Notes under the pieces: generated by a model
What the model saw: the letters and a program-made list of their open reading frames with translations, nothing else
The model's database searches: none
Told to the model about the DNA's origin: nothing
Part shown: piece by piece, positions 1-7,978 of the stretch
Position numbering within the stretch: position 1 is the stretch's first letter
Layout: every line of letters begins with the position of its first letter
Virus record (IMG/VR): IMGVR_UViG_3300029309_003683
Span: 1 to 22,205 of that record
Direction: 5' to 3' (one strand)
Origin: a virus
Length of the DNA stretch: 22,205 bases
Translations under genes and position numbers: made by a program

Positions 1-414
1 GTCAATGCCACCTGTGGCACCAGCCTTGGCGGCAACCTCGTCTTCGGCACCAAGCGAGGCGTCTATGACATCAACAAAATCGAGAGCAACGAAGGAGCTA
101 TGCCCTTCGTGCGCATCGAAACGCCAGTCCTGTGGATGGGAGAGCTCGACGGCACGAAACAAGCCAAGTCCATCACGCTGCAAGCATTCGGTGACGGAGA
201 GCTCACCATCACCGCAATCGACGACCAAAACCGCGATAAGTGGCAGACCACGGTGATGCTGACCGATGAGGACGACGATGGCAGGCGAACTGTGCCACTA
301 CAGAGGCAGTATGAGCGCCCCATGTCGATCCGCTTCCGTGGGCTGCGCTTCAAGTTTGAATACAAAGGTACAGGGCTCTTCCGCATTATTGGTTTTGCGG
401 TCGAGCTCGTTTAG
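1..414 (+). CDS. C-terminal part of a phage tail structural protein (5' end outside window)
   Basis: The frame is open from the first base to a TAG at 412-414, giving about 137 residues, so this is the 3' end of a longer gene and not a small gene starting at the ATG at 100. The visible part is beta-rich and polar. It has GTKRGVYDINKIES near the left edge and closes with a run of aromatic and basic residues (RFRGLRFKFEYKGTGLFRI). Such a last strand is common in tail nozzle or packaged-DNA-stabilising proteins of short-tailed phages, and the position just before the fibre gene fits a tail component. That assignment is inference, and a baseplate or other tail protein is equally possible. The stop overlaps the TAGGAG ribosome-binding site of the next gene, so the two are likely cotranscribed. 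Confidence 0.65.
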   Translation, partial: VNATCGTSLGGNLVFGTKRGVYDINKIESNEGAMPFVRIETPVLWMGELDGTKQAKSITLQAFGDGELTITAIDDQNRDKWQTTVMLTDEDDDGRRTVPLQRQYERPMSIRFRGLRFKFEYKGTGLFRIIGFAVELV

Positions 415-422
415 GAGTTGCC

Positions 423-2150
423 ATGAGCCGCCTGCGCCAACTACGAGCCTACGAGTACGGATCGAGCAGTGCGATCCAGACCGAGTTCGAGAGCATTGTC
501 CGCTATCTCCAGAGCGCTGAGGTCGGCGGCCAAACGCTGTCCGAGACCATCAACAAGATCACCGACGACAACGGCAATCTGCAAAGCAACGTCGCACTGC
601 GCAACGACGCCATCTCGGGCATCCAGTACCGTGTTGGCGAGTACACTGACGCCGAAGCAGGCTGGACGACCATCATCTCCGCCGCTGACCTGCGTGGCCC
701 GAGTGGCGTAGCAGTTGGCGAAATTGGTGCACCGATCTTCAACAGCCGAGTGGACTACACGGTAGTTACTACCCTCAGCGACCCGGTCGATAACACCGAG
801 ATCCTGACCGGCACTGCTGTACTGAACTACTCGCACCTCGAGAGCGACGAGCTTCTCGTGTACCGAGGCGGCATCCTGCTGCAAGAGGGCGGCGACTACA
901 CGACTGACCACAATGGCAACAGCGGTACTGGCACAGTAACGCTGACCACAGCCCACCTGACGCCGGTATCAGGCTCGGGCCCGATCACAACGAACGACAA
1001 TTTTACGATCTACAAAGTCCGCTCGACCGCCATCACGAACTTCCGGCGTTTGGACGCGACCAACGATGGCTCGGTTCCTCTGCCATTCGTCAGCTTTGAC
1101 CTCAGTGAGAGCACTCAGATCCTCGTCTACGTCTCCGGTATCCTGTACCGAGAGCCAGACGACTACGCCCGCGATCCTATCAATGACCGCGTTGTCTTCA
1201 CGGCCAACCAGCAAATCCAACCCGACGCAAACTACAGCATCATCACGGTTGAGGACGCGGACGTACAGACCGTGACCGGCATCATGATGGAGAGTGCCTT
1301 CACGGACATCACCACTGGCCTGATCCAGTTCAACAAGCTCGGCATCTCCGACGGGGCCATCACTCAGTCCAAGGTACAGAACCTTCAGACCGATCTCGCA
1401 GCTCGCGCCAAGTTGTTCACCACCACGCCGTCCGCAGCCGAACTGGCGAGTGGTGATATTGACGACGCCTTTTACACGCGCACGGCGAACAACGCGACTG
1501 AGGTCGTCTACTACGATGGCACGAGCAGCATTGTCCTCAACCCATCCAGCAGCCTGCCTTCCGCGTCCGATACGGACGTAAACAAGGTTGTCACCGTGGA
1601 CAGCGCCGGTTCATACGTCCTGTCTCTGGTGGACCTGAGTGGCGTCGTCAAAGACGATGACAAGAACGCAGCAAACGGCGTGGCTGCACTCGACGACAAC
1701 GCCAAGATCAGAAAAGACCAGTACGCGATGTCTGGCGACAACAGCCTGCTGAGCAGGTTCTCAGCCTCGCCGCACGTTGAGTTCTTTTACGACCCACAGC
1801 AGGGCAGCGATCCATCTACCTCAGCCATAATTGCAACTGGCGACTACCGTGTAGAGCGGTTCTACGGCCAGAACTTCAAGATCACTGGCTTGGAGATCCG
1901 ATGCAGCGGTGGCTCTGGCAACATCCGCCTCAAAAAGTCCGGCGCAGTTGTGGGTGACACCCACACCGTAGACATCGCCGCCGACCCGAGCGGAGCTGGC
2001 CTCGGCGTCCGCCGCGTGTCGCTGGGCTCCGGCTTCATTGGCATGGACAGCCGAGTGAACAGCATACTGCTGGAAGTGGAAGTCACTCTCTCGACCAACC
2101 TGACCGCACTTGAGGTCATCTTCCAAACCGAGCTGTTGGAGAATGCATAA
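423..2150 (+). CDS. Tail fibre / receptor-binding protein
   Basis: This 575-residue protein is probably the host-recognition fibre. The start ATG has TAGGAG six bases upstream. Residues 1-90 form a mixed N-terminal part, probably the virion anchor, ending in a GPSG stretch. Residues about 142-198 and 230-280 are two related beta modules: each has a core like ILVYxxGIL, then a DY, then a second strand pair ending in an IxxV strand. Residues 311-321 (GAITQSKVQNL) and 418-434 (NGVAALDDNAKIRKDQY) are of the kind that recurs in phage fibre stalks. Residues 448-575 are a beta-rich C-terminal head, the likely receptor-contact or trimer-tip part. No catalytic motif or chaperone domain was seen. It follows a tail protein and overlaps the next start by one base (TAATG). 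Confidence 0.78.
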   Translation: MSRLRQLRAYEYGSSSAIQTEFESIVRYLQSAEVGGQTLSETINKITDDNGNLQSNVALRNDAISGIQYRVGEYTDAEAGWTTIISAADLRGPSGVAVGEIGAPIFNSRVDYTVVTTLSDPVDNTEILTGTAVLNYSHLESDELLVYRGGILLQEGGDYTTDHNGNSGTGTVTLTTAHLTPVSGSGPITTNDNFTIYKVRSTAITNFRRLDATNDGSVPLPFVSFDLSESTQILVYVSGILYREPDDYARDPINDRVVFTANQQIQPDANYSIITVEDADVQTVTGIMMESAFTDITTGLIQFNKLGISDGAITQSKVQNLQTDLAARAKLFTTTPSAAELASGDIDDAFYTRTANNATEVVYYDGTSSIVLNPSSSLPSASDTDVNKVVTVDSAGSYVLSLVDLSGVVKDDDKNAANGVAALDDNAKIRKDQYAMSGDNSLLSRFSASPHVEFFYDPQQGSDPSTSAIIATGDYRVERFYGQNFKITGLEIRCSGGSGNIRLKKSGAVVGDTHTVDIAADPSGAGLGVRRVSLGSGFIGMDSRVNSILLEVEVTLSTNLTALEVIFQTELLENA

Positions 2151-3859
2151 TGAGCAGCTTCCTGAGGCAACTCGGCTTCCAGCAGAAGGGTAACTTCCAG
2201 ACGAACCCTTCGTCTGGGGTGAACATCTATCGCGACCGCTCCGGTCAGCGTATGTTCTCCGCGCCGTTCTTGCAGAACCCACAGCCGTTCAACGGTAACT
2301 TCGCCAGCCAAGCGGGCCTACGTCCGCCACAGGCCAGCACGCCCTCGACGACCAACAGTGTCAGCAATGCCAACAGCGGCATCACTGTAACTGGTGGCAA
2401 CACTCAGCCAGCCTCTCAGCCCGCACCACAGCCAACTGCCTCTCAGCCCGCCGCCCCAGCATTCGACATGGCGGCGTTTCTTCAGGCGCAGCAAGATGCG
2501 GCCAACGCCGCCGCAGAGCGCGCCGAGCAGCAGGCTCAGCAGCGCCTTGAGCAAGAGTTGCGCGGGCAGGCAGGCATGCTGTCCGGCATGTCGGCTGGCT
2601 TCGGCATCAACGATACCTCGCAGATCAACGCTGCCCTTGGCCAGCTCCGTGGCCTACAGGGGCAAGCCGCCGCGTCCGGCGTCTCCCTACCGGACGTGGC
2701 GTCCTCTATCTCGCAGCTTGAGGGTCTCCTCTCGCAGCGAACCGCCGAGCAAGGTCGCTACCAAGACTTCGTGAACCAGTTCAACACTGCCGCTCGCCAA
2801 GCTGGCAACTACGGCGTCAACGACGTGGACGCGATCAACTCGGCGATGCAGCAGTTCCAAGACTACCAGTCTGGCGCTACCGGCTTCAGCTCGCCACTCA
2901 ACGTGGACACCTCGTTCGTGGCCCCTCGTTCGCAATCTGCAATGGATCAACTCCAGCGCACACTCGACGAGCGTGAGCGTCAACTCGGCGTCGTCTCCGA
3001 CACCCGTTCCCAGCTCGAGGACTTCATCGGCAACTTCGGTGACGCCTACAACGCCGTGGACTTCCGCAATGCCGACCAGATCAGCGCCCTAGAGCGTGGC
3101 CTTGACCCGATTACCACCGGCACCATCGACGGCATCGACGTTGATTTCGACTTCTCAGACCTCGCTGGCCAGACCGCTGGGTTCACCGACATGATTGGCA
3201 ACCTGCGTGAGCGCCGAGGCCGCGAGCTCGACACCTTCGGCGGCGACGTTACCGACTTCTCGACCTCGCTGGGCGGCATCGACGCCGAGGGCGACGACTT
3301 CAGCGCCAACCAAGTGTACGGCGCACGCGATGACTTCCTTGGCCTCCAGCGCGAGCTCGGCAACTTTGGCTCCGGCGACCGCGTGAACACTTTCCGTGAG
3401 CAGCTCTTCGGCCTCGACGAGCAGTACGCTGGCCTCAGCGACGCACTGCGCGACCGCCAAGAGGGCGTAGAGAGCAACGCTCAGGCGTTCGTGGACAGCC
3501 TCATGGGTGGCCAGTTCACCGACATCAATCAGCTCTCCGCCGAGGAAGCGCGCCTCGCCGAGCTGCGCGCAAACCGTGGCCGGTTCGACGCCTTCCAGTC
3601 CGATGACGAGCTCAGCCGAGCCCAGCAGTTCCTTGGCGACACACGAGGCCGCCTGCAAGCTGAAGCACTTGCGCGTCAGCAGCAGGCAGAGCGCGACCGC
3701 ATGTTGGGTGGAAACACTGTAATGACGCCAGCGTTCGCGCGTCAGTTCATGAATGACGCCGAGTATCAGGCATTCCTCGCCTCGCTCGAGCAGGCCCGAG
3801 AAGGTCAGGACAGCGGCGCGCAAGCGACCGCTTTCGCCCGTAGTCTCGGGTTAGCGTAA
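2150..3859 (+). CDS. Glutamine-rich, helical repeat virion protein (probable internal/ejection protein)
   Basis: This 569-residue protein has no recognised family. It starts at an ATG sharing one base with the fibre stop, with GGAGA a short distance upstream. Residues about 55-105 are a Ser/Thr/Gln/Pro/Ala-rich flexible linker, followed by an Ala/Gln/Glu coiled-coil stretch (106-140). From about 141 to 500 there seem to be five diverged copies of a unit of roughly 60-80 residues. Each has a phenylalanine-centred helix (DFVNQF, DFIGNF, DFSTSL, AFVDSL), a D-rich loop and a second helix ending in charged residues. The C-terminal 70 residues are again helical and Q/A/R-rich. Its place between the fibre and the other internal proteins suggests an internal virion (ejection) protein or tail-associated scaffold; this rests on context only. 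Confidence 0.6.
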   Translation: MSSFLRQLGFQQKGNFQTNPSSGVNIYRDRSGQRMFSAPFLQNPQPFNGNFASQAGLRPPQASTPSTTNSVSNANSGITVTGGNTQPASQPAPQPTASQPAAPAFDMAAFLQAQQDAANAAAERAEQQAQQRLEQELRGQAGMLSGMSAGFGINDTSQINAALGQLRGLQGQAAASGVSLPDVASSISQLEGLLSQRTAEQGRYQDFVNQFNTAARQAGNYGVNDVDAINSAMQQFQDYQSGATGFSSPLNVDTSFVAPRSQSAMDQLQRTLDERERQLGVVSDTRSQLEDFIGNFGDAYNAVDFRNADQISALERGLDPITTGTIDGIDVDFDFSDLAGQTAGFTDMIGNLRERRGRELDTFGGDVTDFSTSLGGIDAEGDDFSANQVYGARDDFLGLQRELGNFGSGDRVNTFREQLFGLDEQYAGLSDALRDRQEGVESNAQAFVDSLMGGQFTDINQLSAEEARLAELRANRGRFDAFQSDDELSRAQQFLGDTRGRLQAEALARQQQAERDRMLGGNTVMTPAFARQFMNDAEYQAFLASLEQAREGQDSGAQATAFARSLGLA

Positions 3860-3869
3860 GGAGACGATC

Positions 3870-5423
3870 ATGCCCATTGGCTGGGGTGCACTCATCACTG
3901 CGGGGCTTCAGGCAGCCCCCTCCATCATTGGCGGTATCAGTGCCCTCCGACAGGGGCGGCAAGCCGAGACCCGTGCCGAACAGGACTACGCTTCCCAGCA
4001 GGCCCGCACTCAGCAGATTGACGACATGGCCCGTCAGCAGATGCGCCTGTTCGACATGGAGTACGCTGCCCGAGAAGAGCAGCGCGACTACTACCGCAAC
4101 ATGGACGAGATCAACCGCGCCATTCTCCAGAATGAGCGCGACTTCGACATGCAGCGGATGTTACGCACGGACGCGCAACTCGCCTCCGAGCGCGACTTCT
4201 ACATCAATCGTCAGATGGACCTCGACCGTGATGCCGCTTCCGAGCGTGCGCGCCAGCTTCAGCAGCTCATCAACAACCAGATGCTGGCTGCCTCCGAGCG
4301 GGACGTGGCCCTCGACGAGCTCAAGCGGGCTCAAGAAATCGCCGCTGGCGAGCGCGAGACGGACCTCCGCAACTTCCATGAGGCGCAGTTCCAAGCCCGT
4401 GCCGAACGTCAGTTCGCCATTGAGCAGATGGAGCAGAAGCGTGCGACTGCCCGAGCCGAGCGTGACTTCGAGCTGGAGCGCCGCAACGAGCTTGAGAACC
4501 GCCTGACCGACTACGGCGCTGCCATGGCCCAACTCCAAGAGAGCTTTGGCCCTGCGCGCCGTATGCGCGAGCTGACTGACGCCGACATCGACCGTGAAGT
4601 AGGCCGCCGCCGTGACCTCGTAAGCAGTGCCTACGACCGCGTGATCGACCGTGTATCTGGCACCAACGAGGCCGACCTGATGCGCCGAGGCATTCAGGGC
4701 ACCGATCCGGGCGACACCCGCGCACGCATTGCGGCACGTCTCGCCGACGATTTGGCGATGCAGCAGATGGCCGCCGAGGACAGCGCGATCAACTACCTGA
4801 GCAACGAGCAGAACCTCATGCTCAGCAACATTCAGGGTGATTATGCGACCCGCGACATGGCCTACCGCGATATGACCGCAGGCCAACTCGCAGGCTTCAA
4901 CGAGTTCGCTGGCCTACTCAACTCGACGCCGTCCGCCAACAACTACAATCTCGATGTGGGCATCGGCTCCGCCGTGTACGACCGAGGCATCCAGTCTGCC
5001 AACCAGTATCAGGCCCCACTCGCAGTCAACTCGGCGATCTACGATCAGGCCATCGGCTCCGGCTTCGGCCAGACGCTGGGCCTGCCGTCCGCTGTCAACA
5101 ACCAGCAGCTTCGCAGCGCCGCACTTATGGGCCCATTCGGCTCAACCAGCTTTGCTGATGCGTCCTACCTCGAGGCCGCAAACCAGAACCTGAACAACCT
5201 GCTGTCTCAGTCCACCACGCAGTATGAGAACAACCGGAACATGGCGCAGGCAGCCGACAAGTCGCTCGGCACAAACATCGAGAGCGGACTTGGCGTAGTC
5301 GAGGGTCTACTGCCCAACCTCTTCCCCCAGACGTTTTTCAACCACGACACGGGCGGAACGATCATGAACAGCTCAGGGATGACGGACTACGGTCGCACCT
5401 TCGGCTCAGTATTCGGGAAATAA
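3870..5423 (+). CDS. Internal virion protein with hydrophobic N-terminus and long 18-residue-repeat helix
   Basis: This 517-residue protein starts at an ATG with AAGGAGA seven bases upstream, ten bases after the previous stop. Residues 1-25 are hydrophobic and small (GWGALITAGLQAAPSIIGGI), as in T7 gp14, an ejected protein that enters the outer membrane; the likeness is positional and compositional, not a proven homology. Residues about 30-215 form one very long charged helix, with an ER pair every 18 residues exactly from 89 to 197. Residues 216-330 are a further helical region, and the C-terminal 190 residues are Asn/Ser/Gly-rich with few charges. The role is probably part of the ejected channel or internal core. 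It follows and precedes other probable ejection proteins with little or no gap. Confidence 0.65.
   Translation: MPIGWGALITAGLQAAPSIIGGISALRQGRQAETRAEQDYASQQARTQQIDDMARQQMRLFDMEYAAREEQRDYYRNMDEINRAILQNERDFDMQRMLRTDAQLASERDFYINRQMDLDRDAASERARQLQQLINNQMLAASERDVALDELKRAQEIAAGERETDLRNFHEAQFQARAERQFAIEQMEQKRATARAERDFELERRNELENRLTDYGAAMAQLQESFGPARRMRELTDADIDREVGRRRDLVSSAYDRVIDRVSGTNEADLMRRGIQGTDPGDTRARIAARLADDLAMQQMAAEDSAINYLSNEQNLMLSNIQGDYATRDMAYRDMTAGQLAGFNEFAGLLNSTPSANNYNLDVGIGSAVYDRGIQSANQYQAPLAVNSAIYDQAIGSGFGQTLGLPSAVNNQQLRSAALMGPFGSTSFADASYLEAANQNLNNLLSQSTTQYENNRNMAQAADKSLGTNIESGLGVVEGLLPNLFPQTFFNHDTGGTIMNSSGMTDYGRTFGSVFGK
4080..4511 (+). repeat. Eight in-phase 54-base units encoding an 18-residue helical repeat
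   Basis: Within the 517-residue protein, residues 71-214 divide into eight units of exactly 18 residues with no insertion or deletion. Seven begin with ER (residues 89, 107, 125, 143, 161, 179, 197) and the first begins with QR (71). The loose consensus is ERDFxL at the start and AxAS or AxA before the next ER. Eighteen residues equal five turns of an alpha helix, or one heptad plus one hendecad, so the ER pairs line up on one face of a nearly straight rod. DNA identity between units is low, which points to an old and selected repeat. Confidence 0.88.
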
Positions 5424-5426
5424 TAC

Positions 5427-7916
5427 ATGTTCGGCGTAGGATTTACCCAAGGGTTTCAGGAAGGGCGGGAACGCACTCGCAACCGCCGCGCCAAGGTGTT
5501 CGACGCTTTCCAACGGTGGAAGGCCGACAACCCCTACGCGACTGCTGCTGACTTCCAGAACGCTGTCCGCGCCATTGGTGGCGGCGACCTGACGGTAGCC
5601 AACTCGCTCCCCGGCCAGCAGGCCATCCAGCGCATGGCCTCCGAAAACCAGCGTAAGAAGCAGGAAGACGACCTCCAAAAGAAGCGCGCCGCCATCAGCG
5701 AGCAGCTTCAAATGCAGAACACGATGCTTAGCCTCGTCAGCAACGCCGTGCAGATGTACGGCGATAAGGTTGACGCCAACATGCTGTCTCAGCAGTTCGG
5801 CGTGCCTGCCGACATAATCCAGCCTGCACTCGACCAAGCACAAGCCAAGGCCGCACAGGCGAAGGCCGAGAAGGACCAAACCGCTCAGCTTGAGGCGCTC
5901 GAGATTTACTCCTCAACACTCAACACCATGATCGCCAATGGCAGCACGCCAGAACAGGCCACAGCAGCAGCCAAGGCCAGATCCAGCCGCTATCTCAAGG
6001 CGGCAGGTGTGGATGTAAGCCTTGGCAACGTCGGTGCCCCCAGCCAGTTCGCTTCCAACATCGATGCGGCTAACGCCGAAGCGAACGCGCTGTACGGCAT
6101 CCGCGTCAACAAAGAAGCGCAGAACGCGGCGAACACCGTCCGCACTCTGTTCGCAAATGATCCCGAGCTACGAGATCTTCTGCTCAACGATGAGCAAGAA
6201 GCCATCAACGCGGCATTGGCGCGCTCTGGCATCGAATTGAATGACGACGTAGCCAAAGTCACCCGCGCGAACCTCGAGGCCAGTGTGGGCGAGATCGCAC
6301 GCGCGCACAGGGAGCGTCGAGACCGCGCCGACCGTGACGAGGCTGGCTCTGTTTACAGCGCCATGAACGAGGACGGGCCATCGAAGGACATGATCCTTGG
6401 CGATGAGGAGGCCGCACGCACTGCTTTACAAAACCAGCTCATAAGTGGAGGGATGTCCGAAGACCGCGCTGAAGTAGCTGTGAATACTTTGTTCGAGGAT
6501 CAGCAGCCGGTGCTCGAAGGATTGCATCAAGATCAGTACCAGTCTCTTGAGGGGCTGGAGGCCACACTGCTGCAAGGCGCTGCCGTCCGAGCACAGGCGT
6601 ACACTGATGGCCGCATGAAGCCAAAGGACGGTACAGTCTTGATCGACCTACCCGGCCAGAAGGGCGGGGCGGTATACGTTGGAGAGACCCACCTTCAGCA
6701 AATTGAGCGAGCCATGGCCCAACGTGCGTTTGCCGATGATGCAGAGATGAACGCCTTCTTTACGGCGCTCGTACAAGTTTCGGCTGATCGCATCGGCAAT
6801 GCCCAAGGGTCGTTCGGCAGCTTGGATGAAATGCTTGCCGCCGCTGATGCTCGCTTTGAAGAGAGCCAAAAGTACACTCTGCCTTCAATCAACCAACTCA
6901 TGAACGAGCTGGCTCAAGACCAGATGGATCAATTCACGTCCACCGCAGACATGGTGGAGCAAGACCTGATCCGCGCAGCCGATGACGATCAAGCGTACTT
7001 TGCAGGCGAGCTGGGCGAGGTGGACATCACCGAGGCTGCCATCGTGGAGGCCAACGCGCTGAATGATGACACCCGTGCCCGCGCGCTGGCTGACATTCGT
7101 GATGCTACGCTCAAGGCGATTGCCGATACTCAGGCTTACATGGAAGCTGTGGCTACTGGCTCGTTTAACCCCGTCGTTTTCAGTGAGCTGACACCCGAGC
7201 ACCGTTTAGCGCGTGGCGTTGAGTACGACAAAGAGGCCCACTTGGCAGGCATTCAGCGCCGCCTCGACGACCTGAACGCACGTTTGGCCTTGGTTGCAGG
7301 CAGCAGCCAATACCGTAGCCCCGGCCTCAATATAAATGACGCGCCTCCACCCGCGCTACTGCCCAACAACCTGACGGTTGAAAACAATGGCGTCAGCCGT
7401 GATGTGACGTTCTCCGAGGCGTTAAGCGCGCCCGACAACCGGGTCAACTACTTTGCTGACGGCCTTGAGGCGACCTTAACCGCTGCCGGACGCGCAGAAA
7501 TACAACAGTACCTGCCAGACATCATGGCTGCTGTATCCAGTGATGACACTGTCAGAGACATCCGAGTGGTACGCGGGATAGGCGACGGGCTGGAAGCGTA
7601 TGACTTTATGAAGGACTACGCGATGTCAGTGAGCAATGCGGAGTTCCAGTCTTTCCTCGACAAAGTCGGCATCAACATGCGAGTTGGGGCAATCCTCAAC
7701 GCAGACGATGTAGATGAGGCAGCGAGACAGTACGCCCGCATTATGTTCGCCGCCCAACTCGATGGCACTGACCACCCGAAGGGCAGCGAATTGATACAGC
7801 AGTTCGGCGAAATGCTGTTCCTGCTCGATGACCGCTCTGGCCTTGAAAGCAGAGCAGGCGCAGCCTTCCTGCGCGCTCCTCTTCTGGACCTGCCGCGTAT
7901 GCGGGAAAGCCTGTAA
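5427..7916 (+). CDS. Large helical internal virion protein (gp15-like position), unknown family
   Basis: This 829-residue protein follows the previous stop by three bases; GGGA lies about eight bases before the ATG, a weak ribosome-binding site that suggests coupling to the gene upstream. It begins MFGVGFTQGFQEGRER and is mostly alpha-helical, with Ala/Gln/Lys-rich coiled-coil stretches near residues 75-175 and acidic helices through the middle. No signal peptide, clear membrane segment or catalytic motif was found. Size and position between a gp14-like and a giant gp16-like protein suggest the middle ejection protein of a podovirus-type set, as gp15 in T7. This is inference from gene order. 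The 3' half (from about 6420) uses more A/T-ending and rare codons than the 5' half, which may mark a recombination joint. Confidence 0.6.
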   Translation: MFGVGFTQGFQEGRERTRNRRAKVFDAFQRWKADNPYATAADFQNAVRAIGGGDLTVANSLPGQQAIQRMASENQRKKQEDDLQKKRAAISEQLQMQNTMLSLVSNAVQMYGDKVDANMLSQQFGVPADIIQPALDQAQAKAAQAKAEKDQTAQLEALEIYSSTLNTMIANGSTPEQATAAAKARSSRYLKAAGVDVSLGNVGAPSQFASNIDAANAEANALYGIRVNKEAQNAANTVRTLFANDPELRDLLLNDEQEAINAALARSGIELNDDVAKVTRANLEASVGEIARAHRERRDRADRDEAGSVYSAMNEDGPSKDMILGDEEAARTALQNQLISGGMSEDRAEVAVNTLFEDQQPVLEGLHQDQYQSLEGLEATLLQGAAVRAQAYTDGRMKPKDGTVLIDLPGQKGGAVYVGETHLQQIERAMAQRAFADDAEMNAFFTALVQVSADRIGNAQGSFGSLDEMLAAADARFEESQKYTLPSINQLMNELAQDQMDQFTSTADMVEQDLIRAADDDQAYFAGELGEVDITEAAIVEANALNDDTRARALADIRDATLKAIADTQAYMEAVATGSFNPVVFSELTPEHRLARGVEYDKEAHLAGIQRRLDDLNARLALVAGSSQYRSPGLNINDAPPPALLPNNLTVENNGVSRDVTFSEALSAPDNRVNYFADGLEATLTAAGRAEIQQYLPDIMAAVSSDDTVRDIRVVRGIGDGLEAYDFMKDYAMSVSNAEFQSFLDKVGINMRVGAILNADDVDEAARQYARIMFAAQLDGTDHPKGSELIQQFGEMLFLLDDRSGLESRAGAAFLRAPLLDLPRMRESL

Positions 7917-7949
7917 GGACGACTGACGCACCCAAGCCATGGCACCAAT

Positions 7950-7964
7950 AACGGGACAACCGTT
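7950..7964. other. Small hairpin in the 62-base gap before the giant gene
   Basis: The gap 7917-7978 is the longest in the structural block. It holds AACGG-GACAA-CCGTT, a five-base-pair stem with a five-base loop, just before the GGAGA ribosome-binding site of the giant gene. It could affect translation of that gene or be chance. There is no T-run after it, so it is not a standard terminator, and no convincing promoter was found in the gap. Confidence 0.25.
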
Positions 7965-7978
7965 TACTGGAGACAGCC

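Noticed and set aside
441-956. 171-codon leftward open frame
   Set aside because: Antisense to the fibre gene, with a composition typical of a reversed coding sequence and no domain.
4161-4886. 241-codon leftward open frame
   Set aside because: Antisense to the 18-residue-repeat gene, whose repeated codons explain both its length and composition.
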